A DNA stretch of 64,000 bases from Clostridia bacterium (GCA_017534885.1 JAFXVR010000006.1:27215-91214); one strand, 5' to 3'; numbered from the stretch's first letter, positions 26,453-35,680 are shown. Numbers and translations: made by a program. The notes: generated from the letters alone by a model not told the origin.

Positions 26453-27604
26453 ATGTCAAACCTGATTCAGAACACCCTCAGCCGCTTTGTGTCCACCGGG
26501 CAGATCGCCGGCTGCGCCATCCGCGTCATGCGGCACGGCGAAGTCTTATACGAGGGCAGCTTCGGGTACGCGGACATCGAAAAGCAGGTTCGCATGTCTG
26601 TCGAGGACACCATCTTCCCCATCGCGTCCATGTCCAAGGTGATCACCTCGGCGGGCATCCTGCGGCTGTACGAGCAGGGGCTGTTCAAGCTCTGGGATCC
26701 CGTCAGCGAATACCTGCCCGGGTTCAAACACCCGAAAATCGCCCTGGAAAAGCCCGACGGCTCCTATGAGATTGCGGACGCGAAGGGCGAGGTCACCATG
26801 CGCCAGCTCTTCACCATGACCAGCGGCGTGCCCTATCCCTGGGCCGACACCGCCGCCGGGCGCATCCGCATCGAAAAGGAGAAGGAGTATGAAGAGAAGA
26901 AGCTGCCCTTCCCCGGCAGCGTGGCATACGCCAACCTGGTGGGTCAGCTGCCCCTGGCCTTTGAGCCGGGCGAAAGGTGGATGTACGGCTTCTCCATCGA
27001 TGTGCTGGGCGCGGTGATTGAGGTGCTGACCGGCAAGACCCTGGGCGAATACCTCAGGGAAACCATCTTTGAGCCCCTGGGCATGAAGGACACCGGCTTC
27101 TTTGTGCCGCCGGAAAAGCAGGCGCGCATTGCGACCCTCTACCACATCAACGAGGGCATGAAGCTGGAGGAACGGGAATATCCGGACAGCAAGCCGGACT
27201 TCGAGAGCGGCGGCGGCGGGCTCTTCTCCACCGTGGGCGATTACTCCCGCTTCGCCCAGATGCTCCTGCGCGGCGGCACCCTGGACGGAGAGCGCATCCT
27301 GGGCCGGAAGACCATTGAGCTGATGTCCACCGACCACCTGACCCCCGAGCAGCGCAAGGGCGACAGCTGGGACACTCAGCGCGGCTACGGCTACGGCCTG
27401 GGCGTCCGCGTGATGACCAACCCCGAGCTGGCGGGCCTCAACGGCTCCGTGGGCGAATGGGGCTGGGACGGCGCCTTCGGCAACTGGTTCTGCGTTGACC
27501 CGAAGGAAGACCTGACCTGCGTCTACCTCACCACCAATCTCCCCGGGGATCACTATCGGTTTATTCCCAGGCTGATGGCGGCGATGTACGCGGAGCTGGA
27601 CTGA
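26453..27604 (+). CDS. Serine hydrolase of the beta-lactamase class C / EstB family
   Basis: 383 residues. The nucleophile motif SxxK is S59-M-S-K62 (PIASMSKV). The Tyr motif is in ERWMYGFSID, near residue 177, and the KTG-equivalent is GWDGAFG near the C-terminus. LRETIFEPLGMKDTGFFVPP is typical of class C-like esterases and D-aminopeptidases. There is no signal peptide, so it is likely cytosolic and an esterase or peptidase rather than a resistance beta-lactamase. AAGGAGC precedes the ATG. The 3' side is closed by MITE copy A1. Confidence 0.9.
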   Translation: MSNLIQNTLSRFVSTGQIAGCAIRVMRHGEVLYEGSFGYADIEKQVRMSVEDTIFPIASMSKVITSAGILRLYEQGLFKLWDPVSEYLPGFKHPKIALEKPDGSYEIADAKGEVTMRQLFTMTSGVPYPWADTAAGRIRIEKEKEYEEKKLPFPGSVAYANLVGQLPLAFEPGERWMYGFSIDVLGAVIEVLTGKTLGEYLRETIFEPLGMKDTGFFVPPEKQARIATLYHINEGMKLEEREYPDSKPDFESGGGGLFSTVGDYSRFAQMLLRGGTLDGERILGRKTIELMSTDHLTPEQRKGDSWDTQRGYGYGLGVRVMTNPELAGLNGSVGEWGWDGAFGNWFCVDPKEDLTCVYLTTNLPGDHYRFIPRLMAAMYAELD

Positions 27605-27644
27605 GGCTGAGCCTCCGCGTCTCCCGCGCGTCATGGCCCGCCGC

Positions 27645-27763
27645 GAATCGGATGTCAAAACACCGCTTTCCCGAACAGAGCCACGGCCGGCTGCGAAAGT
27701 CATCGGAAATGACTGCAGCCGGCCGCGGCTCTGTTTTCGGTATGGCCCTTATGTCACCCTGCG
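27645..27763. mobile_element. 119-bp palindromic MITE-like element, copy A1 (diverged)
   Basis: Ends are GAATCGGATGTCAAAA and TTATGTCACCCTGCG. The inner hairpin arms AGCCACGGCCGGCTGC and GCAGCCGGCCGCGGCT differ from the other copies but still pair. No flanking duplication is visible. It sits between convergent genes and may serve as their terminator. Confidence 0.8.
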
Positions 27764-27768
27764 CAGCC

Positions 27769-29220
27769 TCAGGGCGCATAGGTTCCCAGGGGATAGTGCG
27801 GGGTTCCGTCATCCTCTGTGACAATGATCTTGGTATTCCTCTCCAGATGTGTCCAGATCCACCACGCGTTGATGCCGCCGTTTTCCTCCGTGACGCGCAT
27901 GTCCACCCGGATGCAGCCGTGGCTGGCTTTCTGGCCCAGTTCCGCGATCTGGTCGGTGAAGTTGGGCACGCCGTCCACCGTTCTGTAGCCGATCTGGTGG
28001 ATCAGATTCGCGCCGTCGATCCGCAGGGGATAGTCGTAGCAGTAGCCTTCCCGCCGGAAGCTGGACATCCTGGTGCCGACGAGGTAGACGCCGGAGCGGC
28101 TGTCCGCCTGGGAATAACCCTCGCGCACCAGCCCTGTGGAGACCTGGGCTGTGCCGATCGGTTTTCCCTCTTCGTAAACCGTGATAGTCTGGTTCTTCTT
28201 GTCCAGCAATACGCCGTAGTGGGTATTGGGCCGCACAACCGTCAGATTTTCCCGTTTGATATAGCCTTCCACATAGGCGCCGTCTTTCTGACGCCAGGCG
28301 CCGACCAGAACCCAGCCGTCCTCACAGATCTCTCTGATGACCAGACCGACCGTTCTGCAGTTGACAGTGCCGGCGTCATCCCCGCGGCTGGTTTTGGATC
28401 TGAGAATGTGCAGGCCCTTGCCCTCACCGCCGATGCCCACAACCACCGGAGCCATCAGCGCTTCCCACACAGCGGCGTCGTCGGTGAGATCCTCCGGCAG
28501 GAAAGCGGAGCTCACGGTGAATTCCGGCTCCGGCAGAGGCGCTTCAAGAATGGTCAGGGAGTGGGTTTGCCGGATGTCAGGCACTGCTCTGCTGTAAGCT
28601 GTAAGGATGTATTCCCCGGCAGGACAGGTCTTCCCGCCGTTCAACCGGCCGTTCCACAGCACGGAGGAGGGTTCCCGGGTGTTGTTGTCCCCTTGGCATC
28701 TCCACAGCACCTCATCGGGTTTCCCGGCGGAGGCCAGCTCCATGAAGAAGTGCCCTTGACGGCTGAGGGTCACGTCGATTTTGAGCTTGTTGTTTTTGTC
28801 CGGATACCAGGCCTGGGCTGAGGGCAGAACGCTGACCACCACGACGCGGGGTTTGCGGATCTGGACCTTCACCGCGGCGGTTTCCGTGCTGCCGTCGGCA
28901 TGGACGACCGTTGCCTCCAGGGTGACAGGCCCGCCGGCAACAGGTTCTCCGCCGAAGGTCAGGCCCTGCCAGGTCAGCCCGGTCTCTCCGGCTTCCACCG
29001 GCAGATCGGTCACGGGATTCTCCAGCTTCCGAACGCCGCTCACGGCCGTAATGGTCAGCGTGCCGGGCTGGCTGCTGATCACCGTGATGGGGTTGGGATC
29101 AAAAGGCGTCACTGTCCCGACCTGCAGCTCCAGCGCAAGCGCAGGAGCCGCGGCAAGCAGGAACAGGCAGAGCAGCGCAGGCAGCGCAATCGACACAGCT
29201 GGTTTGGTCAAATGAATCAC
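27769..29220 (-). CDS. Secreted L,D-transpeptidase (YkuD)
   Basis: 483 residues. The GTG start at 29220 has AAGGAG 6 nt upstream and is followed by a signal peptide (about 1-30, ending PALALE). Two FlgD-like Ig domains (about 30-130 and 140-240) and an SH3-like region (about 285-350) precede the catalytic YkuD domain (about 352-480). The catalytic residues are His in LIHQIGYR and Cys in ASHGCIRVD. It would form 3-3 cross-links between meso-DAP residues or attach proteins to peptidoglycan, acting outside the membrane. MITE copies A1 and A2 lie on its two sides. Confidence 0.92.
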   Translation of the reverse strand: MIHLTKPAVSIALPALLCLFLLAAAPALALELQVGTVTPFDPNPITVISSQPGTLTITAVSGVRKLENPVTDLPVEAGETGLTWQGLTFGGEPVAGGPVTLEATVVHADGSTETAAVKVQIRKPRVVVVSVLPSAQAWYPDKNNKLKIDVTLSRQGHFFMELASAGKPDEVLWRCQGDNNTREPSSVLWNGRLNGGKTCPAGEYILTAYSRAVPDIRQTHSLTILEAPLPEPEFTVSSAFLPEDLTDDAAVWEALMAPVVVGIGGEGKGLHILRSKTSRGDDAGTVNCRTVGLVIREICEDGWVLVGAWRQKDGAYVEGYIKRENLTVVRPNTHYGVLLDKKNQTITVYEEGKPIGTAQVSTGLVREGYSQADSRSGVYLVGTRMSSFRREGYCYDYPLRIDGANLIHQIGYRTVDGVPNFTDQIAELGQKASHGCIRVDMRVTEENGGINAWWIWTHLERNTKIIVTEDDGTPHYPLGTYAP

Positions 29221-29236
29221 CTGATTCTCCTTGTTT

Positions 29237-29355
29237 GATTCGGATGTCAAAAGGGCGCTTTCCTGAACCAAGCCACGACTGGTTGCGGAAGACAGCGGAA
29301 ATCACCACAACCAGTCGTGGCTCTAAGGTTGGAAGCGCCCTTTTGTCACCCTCAA
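29237..29355. mobile_element. 119-bp palindromic MITE-like element, copy A2
   Basis: Body ends are GATTCGGATGTCAAAAGG and CTTTTGTCACCCTCAA. Long inner arms AGCCACGACTGGTTG and CAACCAGTCGTGGCT form a hairpin. Perfect 7-bp direct repeats CTTGTTT flank it (29230-29236 and 29356-29362). The right repeat overlaps the trpS stop codon, so the element closes the trpS transcript and may terminate it. Confidence 0.88.
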
Positions 29356-29360
29356 CTTGT

Positions 29361-30377
29361 TTACCTTGCCGCAAACCCGACCTTCTTCTGCACCTTGCGC
29401 AGGGTCTTATTGGCCAGATATCCGGCCTTTTCGGCGCTGGCGTTGATGACGCCCTGGAGGTAGGCCTTGTCGGCGATCAGACGGCGGAATTCAGCCTGAA
29501 GGGGCTCGAGGGCGGCGATGACGCAGTCCGCGGCGCGGGACTTCAGCTCGCCGTAGCCCAGGCCCTCAAACTCAGTTTCCAGCGCGCTGATCTCACCCGC
29601 GCCAAGGGCGCTCATGATGGACAGCAGGTTGCTGACACCGGGCTTGTTCTCCGGGTCGAAGCGGATGGACGCGTCCGAGTCGGTCACGGCGCGCTTCAGC
29701 TTGCGGCGGATAGTGTCCGGGCCGTCCAGCAGGCTGATGAAGGTTTCCTCGGGGTCAGACTTGCTCATCTTGCGGGTGGGATCCTGCAGGCTCATGATCT
29801 TCGCGCCCACCTTGGGAATGTAGCCCTCGGGCACGGTGAACACGTCGCCGTACACGCCGTTGAAGCGGATGGCGATGTCCCGGCAGAGCTCCAGGTGCTG
29901 CTTCTGATCCACGCCCACAGGCACCAGGTCGGTCTGGTACAGGAGGATGTCCGCGGCCATCAGCACCGGATAGGTGAAGAGACCGGCGTTGATGTTGTCC
30001 GCGTGGGCCGCGCTCTTGGCCTTGAACTGGGTCATGCGGCTGAGCTCGCCCATGTAGGTGAAGCAGTTGAGGATCCAGGCCAGCTCGGCGTGGGCGGAGA
30101 CGTGGCTCTGGCAGTAGATCAGGTTCTTCTCCGGGTCGATGCCCGAAGCGATGTAGATGGCGGCCAGCTCCAGGCAGCGCCGGCGCAGGTCGGCGGGATT
30201 CTGCCGCACGGTGATGGCGTGCTCGTCCACCACGCAGAAGATGCAGTCGTAGTCGTCCTGCAGCCGGGCAAAATTGCGCAGCGCGCCGATGTAGTTGCCC
30301 AGGGTCAGCGTGCCGGACGGCTGAATGCCGGAAAAAATCGTCTTGCGCTTTTCCGGCGCGCGGGTCATCTCAGACAT
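29361..30377 (-). CDS. trpS: Tryptophanyl-tRNA synthetase
   Basis: 338 residues, charging tRNA-Trp. The class I motifs are present: [19 protein letters not shown] (HIGH-like, T-L-G-N form) and KMSKSDPE (KMSKS). The ATG at 30377 has GAGGAGG upstream. It is controlled by a T-box leader with a transcription terminator. The stop codon abuts MITE copy A2. Confidence 0.97.
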   Translation of the reverse strand: MSEMTRAPEKRKTIFSGIQPSGTLTLGNYIGALRNFARLQDDYDCIFCVVDEHAITVRQNPADLRRRCLELAAIYIASGIDPEKNLIYCQSHVSAHAELAWILNCFTYMGELSRMTQFKAKSAAHADNINAGLFTYPVLMAADILLYQTDLVPVGVDQKQHLELCRDIAIRFNGVYGDVFTVPEGYIPKVGAKIMSLQDPTRKMSKSDPEETFISLLDGPDTIRRKLKRAVTDSDASIRFDPENKPGVSNLLSIMSALGAGEISALETEFEGLGYGELKSRAADCVIAALEPLQAEFRRLIADKAYLQGVINASAEKAGYLANKTLRKVQKKVGFAAR

Positions 30378-30665
30378 ATGTTTTCCTCCTCTGATGTGCC
30401 CCGGCCCGCGGGGAAGGCCGGGCGGCTGAATCAAAAAAACACGCCGTCCCATCCGGGGACAGTGTGCCTGCGGTGCCACCCCTCTTGAGCGCCATGCGCT
30501 CCGCTCTCGACCCTTCACGCGGGTCAGCCGTCGCGGGATACGCAGCCGAAGCCTTCCCCCGCGCCCTCCGGGCCTCCATCCGCCGCCGCCCGCCCGCCGG
30601 GCTTCCACCCTCCCCGGCTCGCTGTAGGACCAGCCCCCTCGGCTCCCTGCCCGTCAACGGTTTGT
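30378..30665 (-). ncRNA. T-box riboswitch leader of trpS, Trp-specific
   Basis: On the minus strand Stem I contains GCGAGCCGGGGAGGGTGG, and the specifier UGG (30578-30576) matches the Trp codon. The T-box AGGGGTGGCACCGC is at 30483-30470. It is followed by a terminator stem (CACACTGTCCC with GGGACGGCGTG) and seven T. Uncharged tRNA-Trp would favour the antiterminator and allow trpS transcription. Confidence 0.93.
30433..30467 (-). terminator. T-box-controlled terminator before trpS
   Basis: An 11-bp stem with G-U pairs (arms at 30466-30455 and 30451-30440) is followed on the minus strand by TTTTTTT (30439-30433). Confidence 0.88.
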
Positions 30666-30671
30666 GGGCCT

Positions 30672-30700
30672 ATTATAGCAGGGGAAGAGGGAGAATGCAA
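30672..30700 (-). promoter_or_regulatory. Promoter of trpS
   Basis: TTGCAT (30700-30695), a 17-bp spacer and TATAAT (30677-30672) on the minus strand, directly ahead of the T-box leader. Confidence 0.85.
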
Positions 30701-30722
30701 GAGGGGGGTGTGAATGAATACT

Positions 30723-30749
30723 GATTCGGATGTCAAAAGGCCGCTTTCG
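30723..30749 (+). mobile_element. Remnant of the 119-bp MITE-like element (A5)
   Basis: GATTCGGATGTCAAAAGG and the following CCGCTTTC match the left end of the element; the rest is missing. It lies directly upstream of the -35 box of the next gene. Confidence 0.65.
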
Positions 30750-30751
30750 TC

Positions 30752-30780
30752 TTGCAAAGCGCCGCCATCCGCGCTATAAT
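30752..30780 (+). promoter_or_regulatory. Promoter of the modular LRR gene at 30833
   Basis: TTGCAA (30752-30757), a 17-bp spacer and TATAAT (30775-30780). It begins where the MITE remnant ends. Confidence 0.8.
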
Positions 30781-30832
30781 GGAATCAGCCGACAAATGTT
30801 GCAACCGAACAGCACCCGGAGGAGGGATACAG

Positions 30833-32560
30833 GTGAAAAAACGTTTCATAAGCATCATGCTCTGTCTGACGCTGGCGCTTTCCCTTGCGGCGGCCGGCGG
30901 ATCGGATGAGCCGGTCAGCCTGGACGGGCTGATGGATGAGATCGAGACCGAGGCGGAGGATACCAAGGAAATCGCCATGGATCCCCTGACCTTTGAGGTC
31001 AGCCCGGACCGCCAGTCCATTTTCATCAACAGGCCGAACATCACCTTGGGCACCGGCTATCACACCATCGCCTACAACATTTACGACAGCGACTCCAACC
31101 CGGTCAACTATTTCTATTCCGACGAAAACCGCGTGGCCGCCACGCCCGGCTACGGCGGCCTGTTCAACGTGTTTGTGGTGGCGGAGGACAAGTTCACCCA
31201 CGAGACGGCCACCCGGAATATCGGCTGGACCGAGCTGGACTGGCCTCACGCCGACACGCTGACCGTGGGCAAGGCCAGCTTTGAAATCAGCCCGGACAAG
31301 AAGTCCATTTTCATCAACCGCCCGGCCATTGCCTGCAGGTCTGGCAAGGTGTCCATCGCCTACAACATTTACGACAGCAATTCGTCGCCGGTCAACTATT
31401 TCTATTCCACCCAGGGCCGCGTGGCCGCGACCCCCGGCTATGACGGAAAGTTCAACGTGTTCATCGTGGTCACCGACACCTGGACCGGCGAACAGAACAC
31501 GCAGAACATCGGCTGGCAGGTGCTGGGAAATCCCGCCCCGCCCACCGATCCGCCGCCCACGGATCCGCCGCCCACCGACCCGCCCACCTTCTCCTACACC
31601 ATCTCCGGCAGCGAGGTGACCATTACCGGCTACAACGGCACGGATACGAACGTCACCGTGCCGGACAAGATCAACGGGAAGACGGTCACCGCCATCGGCG
31701 ACAGCGCCTTCAGTAACAAGAACAAGATCCTTTCCGTTTCTCTCCCGTCTTCCCTGAAAACCATCGGGGATTCCGCGTTCCTCGATTGCACCAGTCTCAA
31801 AACCATCAGCCTTCCCAGCAAACTGACCAGTATCGGCACGGCGGCTTTCAGGGGCTGCGGCGCGCTCTCTTCTGTTCAGCTGCCGAGCGGGCTGCAGAGC
31901 CTGGGTGAGAACGCCTTCATGTACTGCAAATCCCTGCCCTCCATAACCATCCCCTCAAGCCTGTCCGCCATACCGGACTACGCGTTCAGAGGCTGCACAA
32001 GCCTGTCAAGCGTGACGTTTGTCTCCAACGTGAAAAGCATTGGAGAGTGTGCCTTCATGGACTGCACAAAGCTGGAGAAGATCACCCTCCCCGTTGGCTT
32101 GAATACCATTGGCAACAGCGCCTTCAGGTCCTCCGGTCTGAAAACCATCACCATCCCAAAGGGGGTGGCCAGCATCGGAGACTACGCCTTCAGCGGCTGC
32201 AAGAGCATGGATACCTTCACCATCGAAAGCGGTGTGGGCGGCATTGGCAAAGGCGCCTTCGCGGACTGCGGCAACCTTGCCACCGCCACGATTCCTGGCA
32301 GCGTCGCGCAAATCGAAGAATACGCTTTCCTCCGCTGTGGAGGTCTGTTAACGGTCATTATCAGGGAGAGCGTGGGCGGCATTGGCAAAGGCGCCTTCGC
32401 GGACTGCGGAAGGCTGACAAGAATTGATATCCCGAAGAGCATCACCAGCATCGGTCAAAGCGTCTTCTTACGCTGCAGCAATGTGACGATCTACTGTGTC
32501 AAGGGTTCCCTTGCCGAGTATTATGCCCAGTCAAACAACATCCCTTACGTGTGCCAGTAA
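30833..32560 (+). CDS. Secreted protein: two VNYFYS modules plus BspA-like LRR domain
   Basis: 575 residues from the GTG at 30833 (GGAGGAGGG upstream); an in-frame TTG at 30752 is the promoter -35 and cannot be the start. A signal peptide (about 1-22) is followed by two ~75-residue modules (about 52-130 and 132-212), each with IAYNIYDS, PVNYFYS and a RVAATPGYxGxFNVF stretch. A proline linker (three PPTDPP-like repeats) leads to an LRR_5 solenoid (about 235-560) built of ~23-residue repeats such as LKTIGDSAFLDCTSLKTISL. There is no LPXTG or lipobox. The same modules open the solute-binding protein at 54814. A binding or adhesion role is inferred from the LRR type. Confidence 0.88.
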   Translation: MKKRFISIMLCLTLALSLAAAGGSDEPVSLDGLMDEIETEAEDTKEIAMDPLTFEVSPDRQSIFINRPNITLGTGYHTIAYNIYDSDSNPVNYFYSDENRVAATPGYGGLFNVFVVAEDKFTHETATRNIGWTELDWPHADTLTVGKASFEISPDKKSIFINRPAIACRSGKVSIAYNIYDSNSSPVNYFYSTQGRVAATPGYDGKFNVFIVVTDTWTGEQNTQNIGWQVLGNPAPPTDPPPTDPPPTDPPTFSYTISGSEVTITGYNGTDTNVTVPDKINGKTVTAIGDSAFSNKNKILSVSLPSSLKTIGDSAFLDCTSLKTISLPSKLTSIGTAAFRGCGALSSVQLPSGLQSLGENAFMYCKSLPSITIPSSLSAIPDYAFRGCTSLSSVTFVSNVKSIGECAFMDCTKLEKITLPVGLNTIGNSAFRSSGLKTITIPKGVASIGDYAFSGCKSMDTFTIESGVGGIGKGAFADCGNLATATIPGSVAQIEEYAFLRCGGLLTVIIRESVGGIGKGAFADCGRLTRIDIPKSITSIGQSVFLRCSNVTIYCVKGSLAEYYAQSNNIPYVCQ

Positions 32561-32575
32561 GCCTGCCTGAGCGCA

Positions 32576-32622
32576 GAAAAAGCTCCCGGTTCCCGCCGTT
32601 TTTCACGGGGCCGGGAGCTTTT
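32576..32622. terminator. Bidirectional terminator
   Basis: AAAAAGCTCCCGG and CCGGGAGCTTTT form a strong stem around a 21-nt loop. It lies between the convergent LRR and deaminase genes. Confidence 0.85.
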
Positions 32623-32631
32623 AGCTGTTCC

Positions 32632-33087
32632 TCATTCTTCCTCGTACCGCTCCAGGGCCACACCGGCCTCCTCGAAGAGCTCCAGCGAAAAGGCGTCCGG
32701 ATAACCCTCCTGGTAGACCACCCGGCGGATGCCCGCGTTGATGATCATCTTGGTGCAGATGGAGCAGGGCTGGTGGGTGCAGTAGAGGGTGGCCCCGTCG
32801 ATGGACACGCCCAGCCGCGCCGCCTGGATGATGGCGTTCTGCTCGGCGTGGGTGGCGTAGCAGACCTCGGCCCGGGTGCCCGATGGGATGCCCAGCCTGT
32901 CCCGCATGCACTCTCCCTTGTCCCGGCAGGTGCGCACGCCCGCCGGCGCGCCGTTGTAGCCCGTGGTCATGATGCGCTTGTTCTGCACGATGACGCAGCC
33001 GATGGCCCGGCCGGGGCGGAAGCAGCTGGACCAGCCGGAGATGGTGTGGGCCATTTCCATAAAGCGACGATCCCATTTGTCCATCAT
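32632..33087 (-). CDS. dCMP deaminase family protein
   Basis: 151 residues with the cytidine/deoxycytidylate deaminase zinc site: H and E in ATHAEQNAI, two Cys in HQPCSIC. TGYNGAPAGVRTCRDKGECM is the usual N-terminal signature of dCMP deaminases (ComEB type), which supply dUMP for thymidylate synthesis. AAGGAG precedes the ATG at 33087. It is a single gene, with repeat elements B3 and A3 upstream. Confidence 0.93.
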   Translation of the reverse strand: MMDKWDRRFMEMAHTISGWSSCFRPGRAIGCVIVQNKRIMTTGYNGAPAGVRTCRDKGECMRDRLGIPSGTRAEVCYATHAEQNAIIQAARLGVSIDGATLYCTHQPCSICTKMIINAGIRRVVYQEGYPDAFSLELFEEAGVALERYEEE

Positions 33088-33146
33088 AGAGGTCTCCTTC
33101 CGTGGGGTTTATAACTGGTCTCTGTACGATTGTCTCTTCTTTTCGC

Positions 33147-33272
33147 GGGGGTTTCGCGCCTGCGGGCGCGACCAGAGGGCTTTGCCTGTTCAACGCTTGT
33201 TCCGCTCTGAAGGTCGCCACTGGCGACACGCGGAACTGCGCGCCCTCTGGACTCCTTCGCCCGCCTCTCCTT
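33147..33272. repeat. Intergenic paired-hairpin element, copy B3, with nested insertion
   Basis: Hairpin 1 is GCGCCTGCGGGCGC. Hairpin 2 arms CCAGAGGGC and GCCCTCTGG are separated by ~60 bp instead of 9. The extra DNA contains TTCCGC and GCGGAA arms around GTCGCCACTGGCGAC, a motif that recurs near 58370. Confidence 0.75.
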
Positions 33273-33291
33273 GTTTGTTATTTCAGTATTG

Positions 33292-33410
33292 GTAAGGGTG
33301 ACAAAAGGGCGCTTTCAACCTTGGAGCCACGACTGGTTGTGGTGATTTCCGCCGTCTTCCACAACCAGTCGTGGCTCAGTTCATGAAAGCGGCCTTTTGA
33401 CATCCGAATC
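33292..33410. mobile_element. 119-bp palindromic MITE-like element, copy A3 (reverse orientation)
   Basis: The body runs from GTAAGGGTGACAAAAGGG to CCTTTTGACATCCGAATC. Perfect 7-bp direct repeats AGTATTG flank it (33285-33291 and 33411-33417). It lies downstream of the EamA transporter gene and could terminate it. Confidence 0.88.
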
Positions 33411-33455
33411 AGTATTGAGATCAGTTTGTTTGAGATTGAGGTCAATTTCATTGTA

Positions 33456-34361
33456 TCAGCCGGCGGCGGGCTTGTCAACCGGCTTTGGGCGGCTGTTCCG
33501 GCGGTCCAGGAAGCTCTGGAGCAGGATGCCGCCGACGATGAGGATCAGGGCGAGGAGGGCTCCGGGGCCGATCTTTTCGCCTAAGAGGAGGGCGGAAACC
33601 AGCAGGGAGAGGAAGGGGGTCAGGTAGGCCAGGTTGGCGATGGCCGCGGTGTTCCCGGCCTGCTGGAGGGCCAGGGCCCAGAGCAGGTAGGCCACGGCGT
33701 CCGTGCCGACGCCCAGCCAGAGCAGGCCCAGCCACTGTTCACCCCTGACGGGGGTCCAGGTTTCCGTGAGGAGGCCGGTCAGGGCGGAGCACACGGCCAC
33801 GGTCAGCCAGATGACCATCATGGTCAGGCGCTGGCTGAGGCCGGCTTTTTTGTTGAGCACGGAAAAGAGGCCGTAGCAGGCCGCCGCCGCGACGCAGGCC
33901 AGCGCGCCGGTCCAGCGGCCGCCCTCGCCCAGGCCGCCGTCCCAGCACAGGGCGACGATGCCCGCGAAGGACAGGGCCATGGCCGCCGCCTTGGGCCAGG
34001 TCAGCTTCTCCCCCAGCACCGGCACCGCGAAGAGCGTCAGCATCAGCGGCCAGAGGTAGTTGAGGATGCAGGCCTCCTGGGAGGTCAGCGCCGACAGGCC
34101 GTAATAGTACAGGGCGGAATAGAGGAAGAGGCCGAGGAAGCCCAGCCCGGCCATGCGCAGAATGTCCCGGGCTGGGGTTTCCCGGAGGAGCCGGATCTCC
34201 CCGGTGACCAGGTTGACGGCCAGCAGGAAGAGGAAGGCAAAGGCCCCGCTGACGCACAGGGCCTCCAGCGGCGGCATGGTGTTCAGCACCAGCTTGACCG
34301 TGGCCGCCATGGTCGCCCAGATGCACACGGTGATCAGGGCCAGGATGTAAGCCTTTTTCAT
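33456..34361 (-). CDS. EamA-family (DMT) transporter
   Basis: 301 residues with about ten hydrophobic segments in two EamA repeats, for example MKKAYILALITVCIWATMAA and the repeat-2 ending LALILIVGGILLQSFL. The ATG at 34361 has GGAGG upstream and overlaps the stop of the methyltransferase gene (ATGA). The family exports metabolites or drugs; the substrate is unknown. It is the last gene of the cdaA-led operon. Confidence 0.9.
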   Translation of the reverse strand: MKKAYILALITVCIWATMAATVKLVLNTMPPLEALCVSGAFAFLFLLAVNLVTGEIRLLRETPARDILRMAGLGFLGLFLYSALYYYGLSALTSQEACILNYLWPLMLTLFAVPVLGEKLTWPKAAAMALSFAGIVALCWDGGLGEGGRWTGALACVAAAACYGLFSVLNKKAGLSQRLTMMVIWLTVAVCSALTGLLTETWTPVRGEQWLGLLWLGVGTDAVAYLLWALALQQAGNTAAIANLAYLTPFLSLLVSALLLGEKIGPGALLALILIVGGILLQSFLDRRNSRPKPVDKPAAG

Positions 34362-35680
34362 AGGTCCTCCTCCCGCCGCGCGGACAGGTTCCGGCGCAGG
34401 CCCTTGGGATAGTGGTTCTTGGCCGTGCCGTTCACCAGCTTCACCCAGCCCAGCGGCAGGCCTTCCACCGTGGCGAAGGCCCAGCCGTTGGGCGCGTCCT
34501 GGGCCAGGGTCTCCCCCGCCAGATAGCGCCGGGCCTCCGCCTCCGTCAGGGATACGCGGGGCAGGGCGGGCGGGGTGACGGCCAGGGCCCAGGCGTGATC
34601 CGGCACAAAGCGGCCATCCTTCGCCGCGCCCAGGTGCAGGCCCCGGCGCAGGACCCTCAGGCCGCGCAGGTCGGGGCAGCCCGGCAGACAGGTGAGGGTC
34701 TGGCCCAGCAGGGCGTCGGGATGGGGCGCGTCCGGGGCAAAGGCGGAGAGGGTTCTCAGGGCGGCCCTGTCCGGAGCGGGCAGGGAGGCGTCCGGCGGCA
34801 GGAAGGCCGGAGCGTCCCCGGCGCGCTTCATCAGGGCGGCGAACTGCCCCTCCCCCGGGTACAGGTGGGGCCAGAGGGTCGCCATGCCCTCGGGCGCGTC
34901 CACCCCGGGCAGGGCGAAGGGCGTCAGGCTGAAGTCCGGATGCCGGCGCAGGAAGGCCTTGACATTGTCCTCGTTTTCCGCCGGGTTGAAGGTGCAGGTG
35001 GAATAGACCAGCCTGCCGCCGGGCCGGGTCAGGGCCGCCGCGCTGTCCAGGATCTCCGCCTGTCGCGCCGCGCAGCCCGCCGCGTGCGCCTTCGACCACT
35101 CCTGAATGGCCTCCGGGTTCCGGCGGAACATCCCCTCCCCGGAGCAGGGCGCGTCCGCCAGCACCGCGTCAAAGCCGCCGGGCCAGCGCGCAACCAGAGC
35201 GTCAGGGCGCTCGCTGATCACCAGGCAGCGGGTCAGCCCCAGGCGCTCCACATTGCCGGAGAGGATCTGCGCCCGCTTCGGCACAATCTCGTTGCACACC
35301 AGCAGGCCTTCCTCCACCAGGCGCAGGCCCAGCTGAGTGCTCTTGCCGCCCGGCGCGGCGCAGAGATCCAGCACCTTTTCCCCGGGCCGGGGGGCCAGGA
35401 CAGCCGCGGGCAGCATGGCGCTGGGCTCCTGGATGTAGCAGGCCCCGGCCTCGTGCAGGGGCTGGCTGCCCACCGGCGAGTCCGCGGCCAGGAAGCGGCC
35501 GGTGGGCTCCCAGGGCACCGCCCCGCCCAGACCGGGGAGGCAGCCCTCCGGCACGGGCTTGAAGGGGTTCAGCCGGAGACCGCGCAGGGGGGGGTCGGCC
35601 ATGGCGCTCAAAAAGGCCGGCAGCGCTTCTCCGAGGCTGTCGGCCACACGGCTCACAAAGGCTTGCGGCAGTTCAGGCAT
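34358..35680 (-). CDS. RsmF/NOL1-type rRNA m5C methyltransferase
   Basis: 440 residues. The AdoMet-binding motif is VLDLCAAPGGKSTQ, and the two catalytic cysteines are in DAPCSGEGMFRRNP and STCTFNPAENE, as in NOL1/NOP2/Sun-family RNA cytosine-5 methyltransferases. The C-terminal third (about 290-440) with WVKLVNGTAKNHYPKGLRRN matches the RsmF/YebU-like extension. The target position in rRNA cannot be fixed from sequence. It overlaps the upstream membrane-protein gene by 8 bp. Confidence 0.9.
   Translation of the reverse strand: MPELPQAFVSRVADSLGEALPAFLSAMADPPLRGLRLNPFKPVPEGCLPGLGGAVPWEPTGRFLAADSPVGSQPLHEAGACYIQEPSAMLPAAVLAPRPGEKVLDLCAAPGGKSTQLGLRLVEEGLLVCNEIVPKRAQILSGNVERLGLTRCLVISERPDALVARWPGGFDAVLADAPCSGEGMFRRNPEAIQEWSKAHAAGCAARQAEILDSAAALTRPGGRLVYSTCTFNPAENEDNVKAFLRRHPDFSLTPFALPGVDAPEGMATLWPHLYPGEGQFAALMKRAGDAPAFLPPDASLPAPDRAALRTLSAFAPDAPHPDALLGQTLTCLPGCPDLRGLRVLRRGLHLGAAKDGRFVPDHAWALAVTPPALPRVSLTEAEARRYLAGETLAQDAPNGWAFATVEGLPLGWVKLVNGTAKNHYPKGLRRNLSARREEDL

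Noticed and set aside
26453..27604. Beta-lactamase resistance gene
   Set aside because: The protein has SxxK and class C-like features but no signal peptide and an EstB-like layout, so resistance is not supported.
30752..30832. Upstream TTG start for the LRR gene
   Set aside because: The TTG is the promoter -35 box and would add a non-conserved N-terminus ahead of the signal peptide.
33456..35099. EamA transporter frame extended upstream to 35099
   Set aside because: The extra N-terminal part is an Arg/Gly/Pro-rich shadow of the methyltransferase gene; the ATG at 34361 has a ribosome site and the first transmembrane helix.
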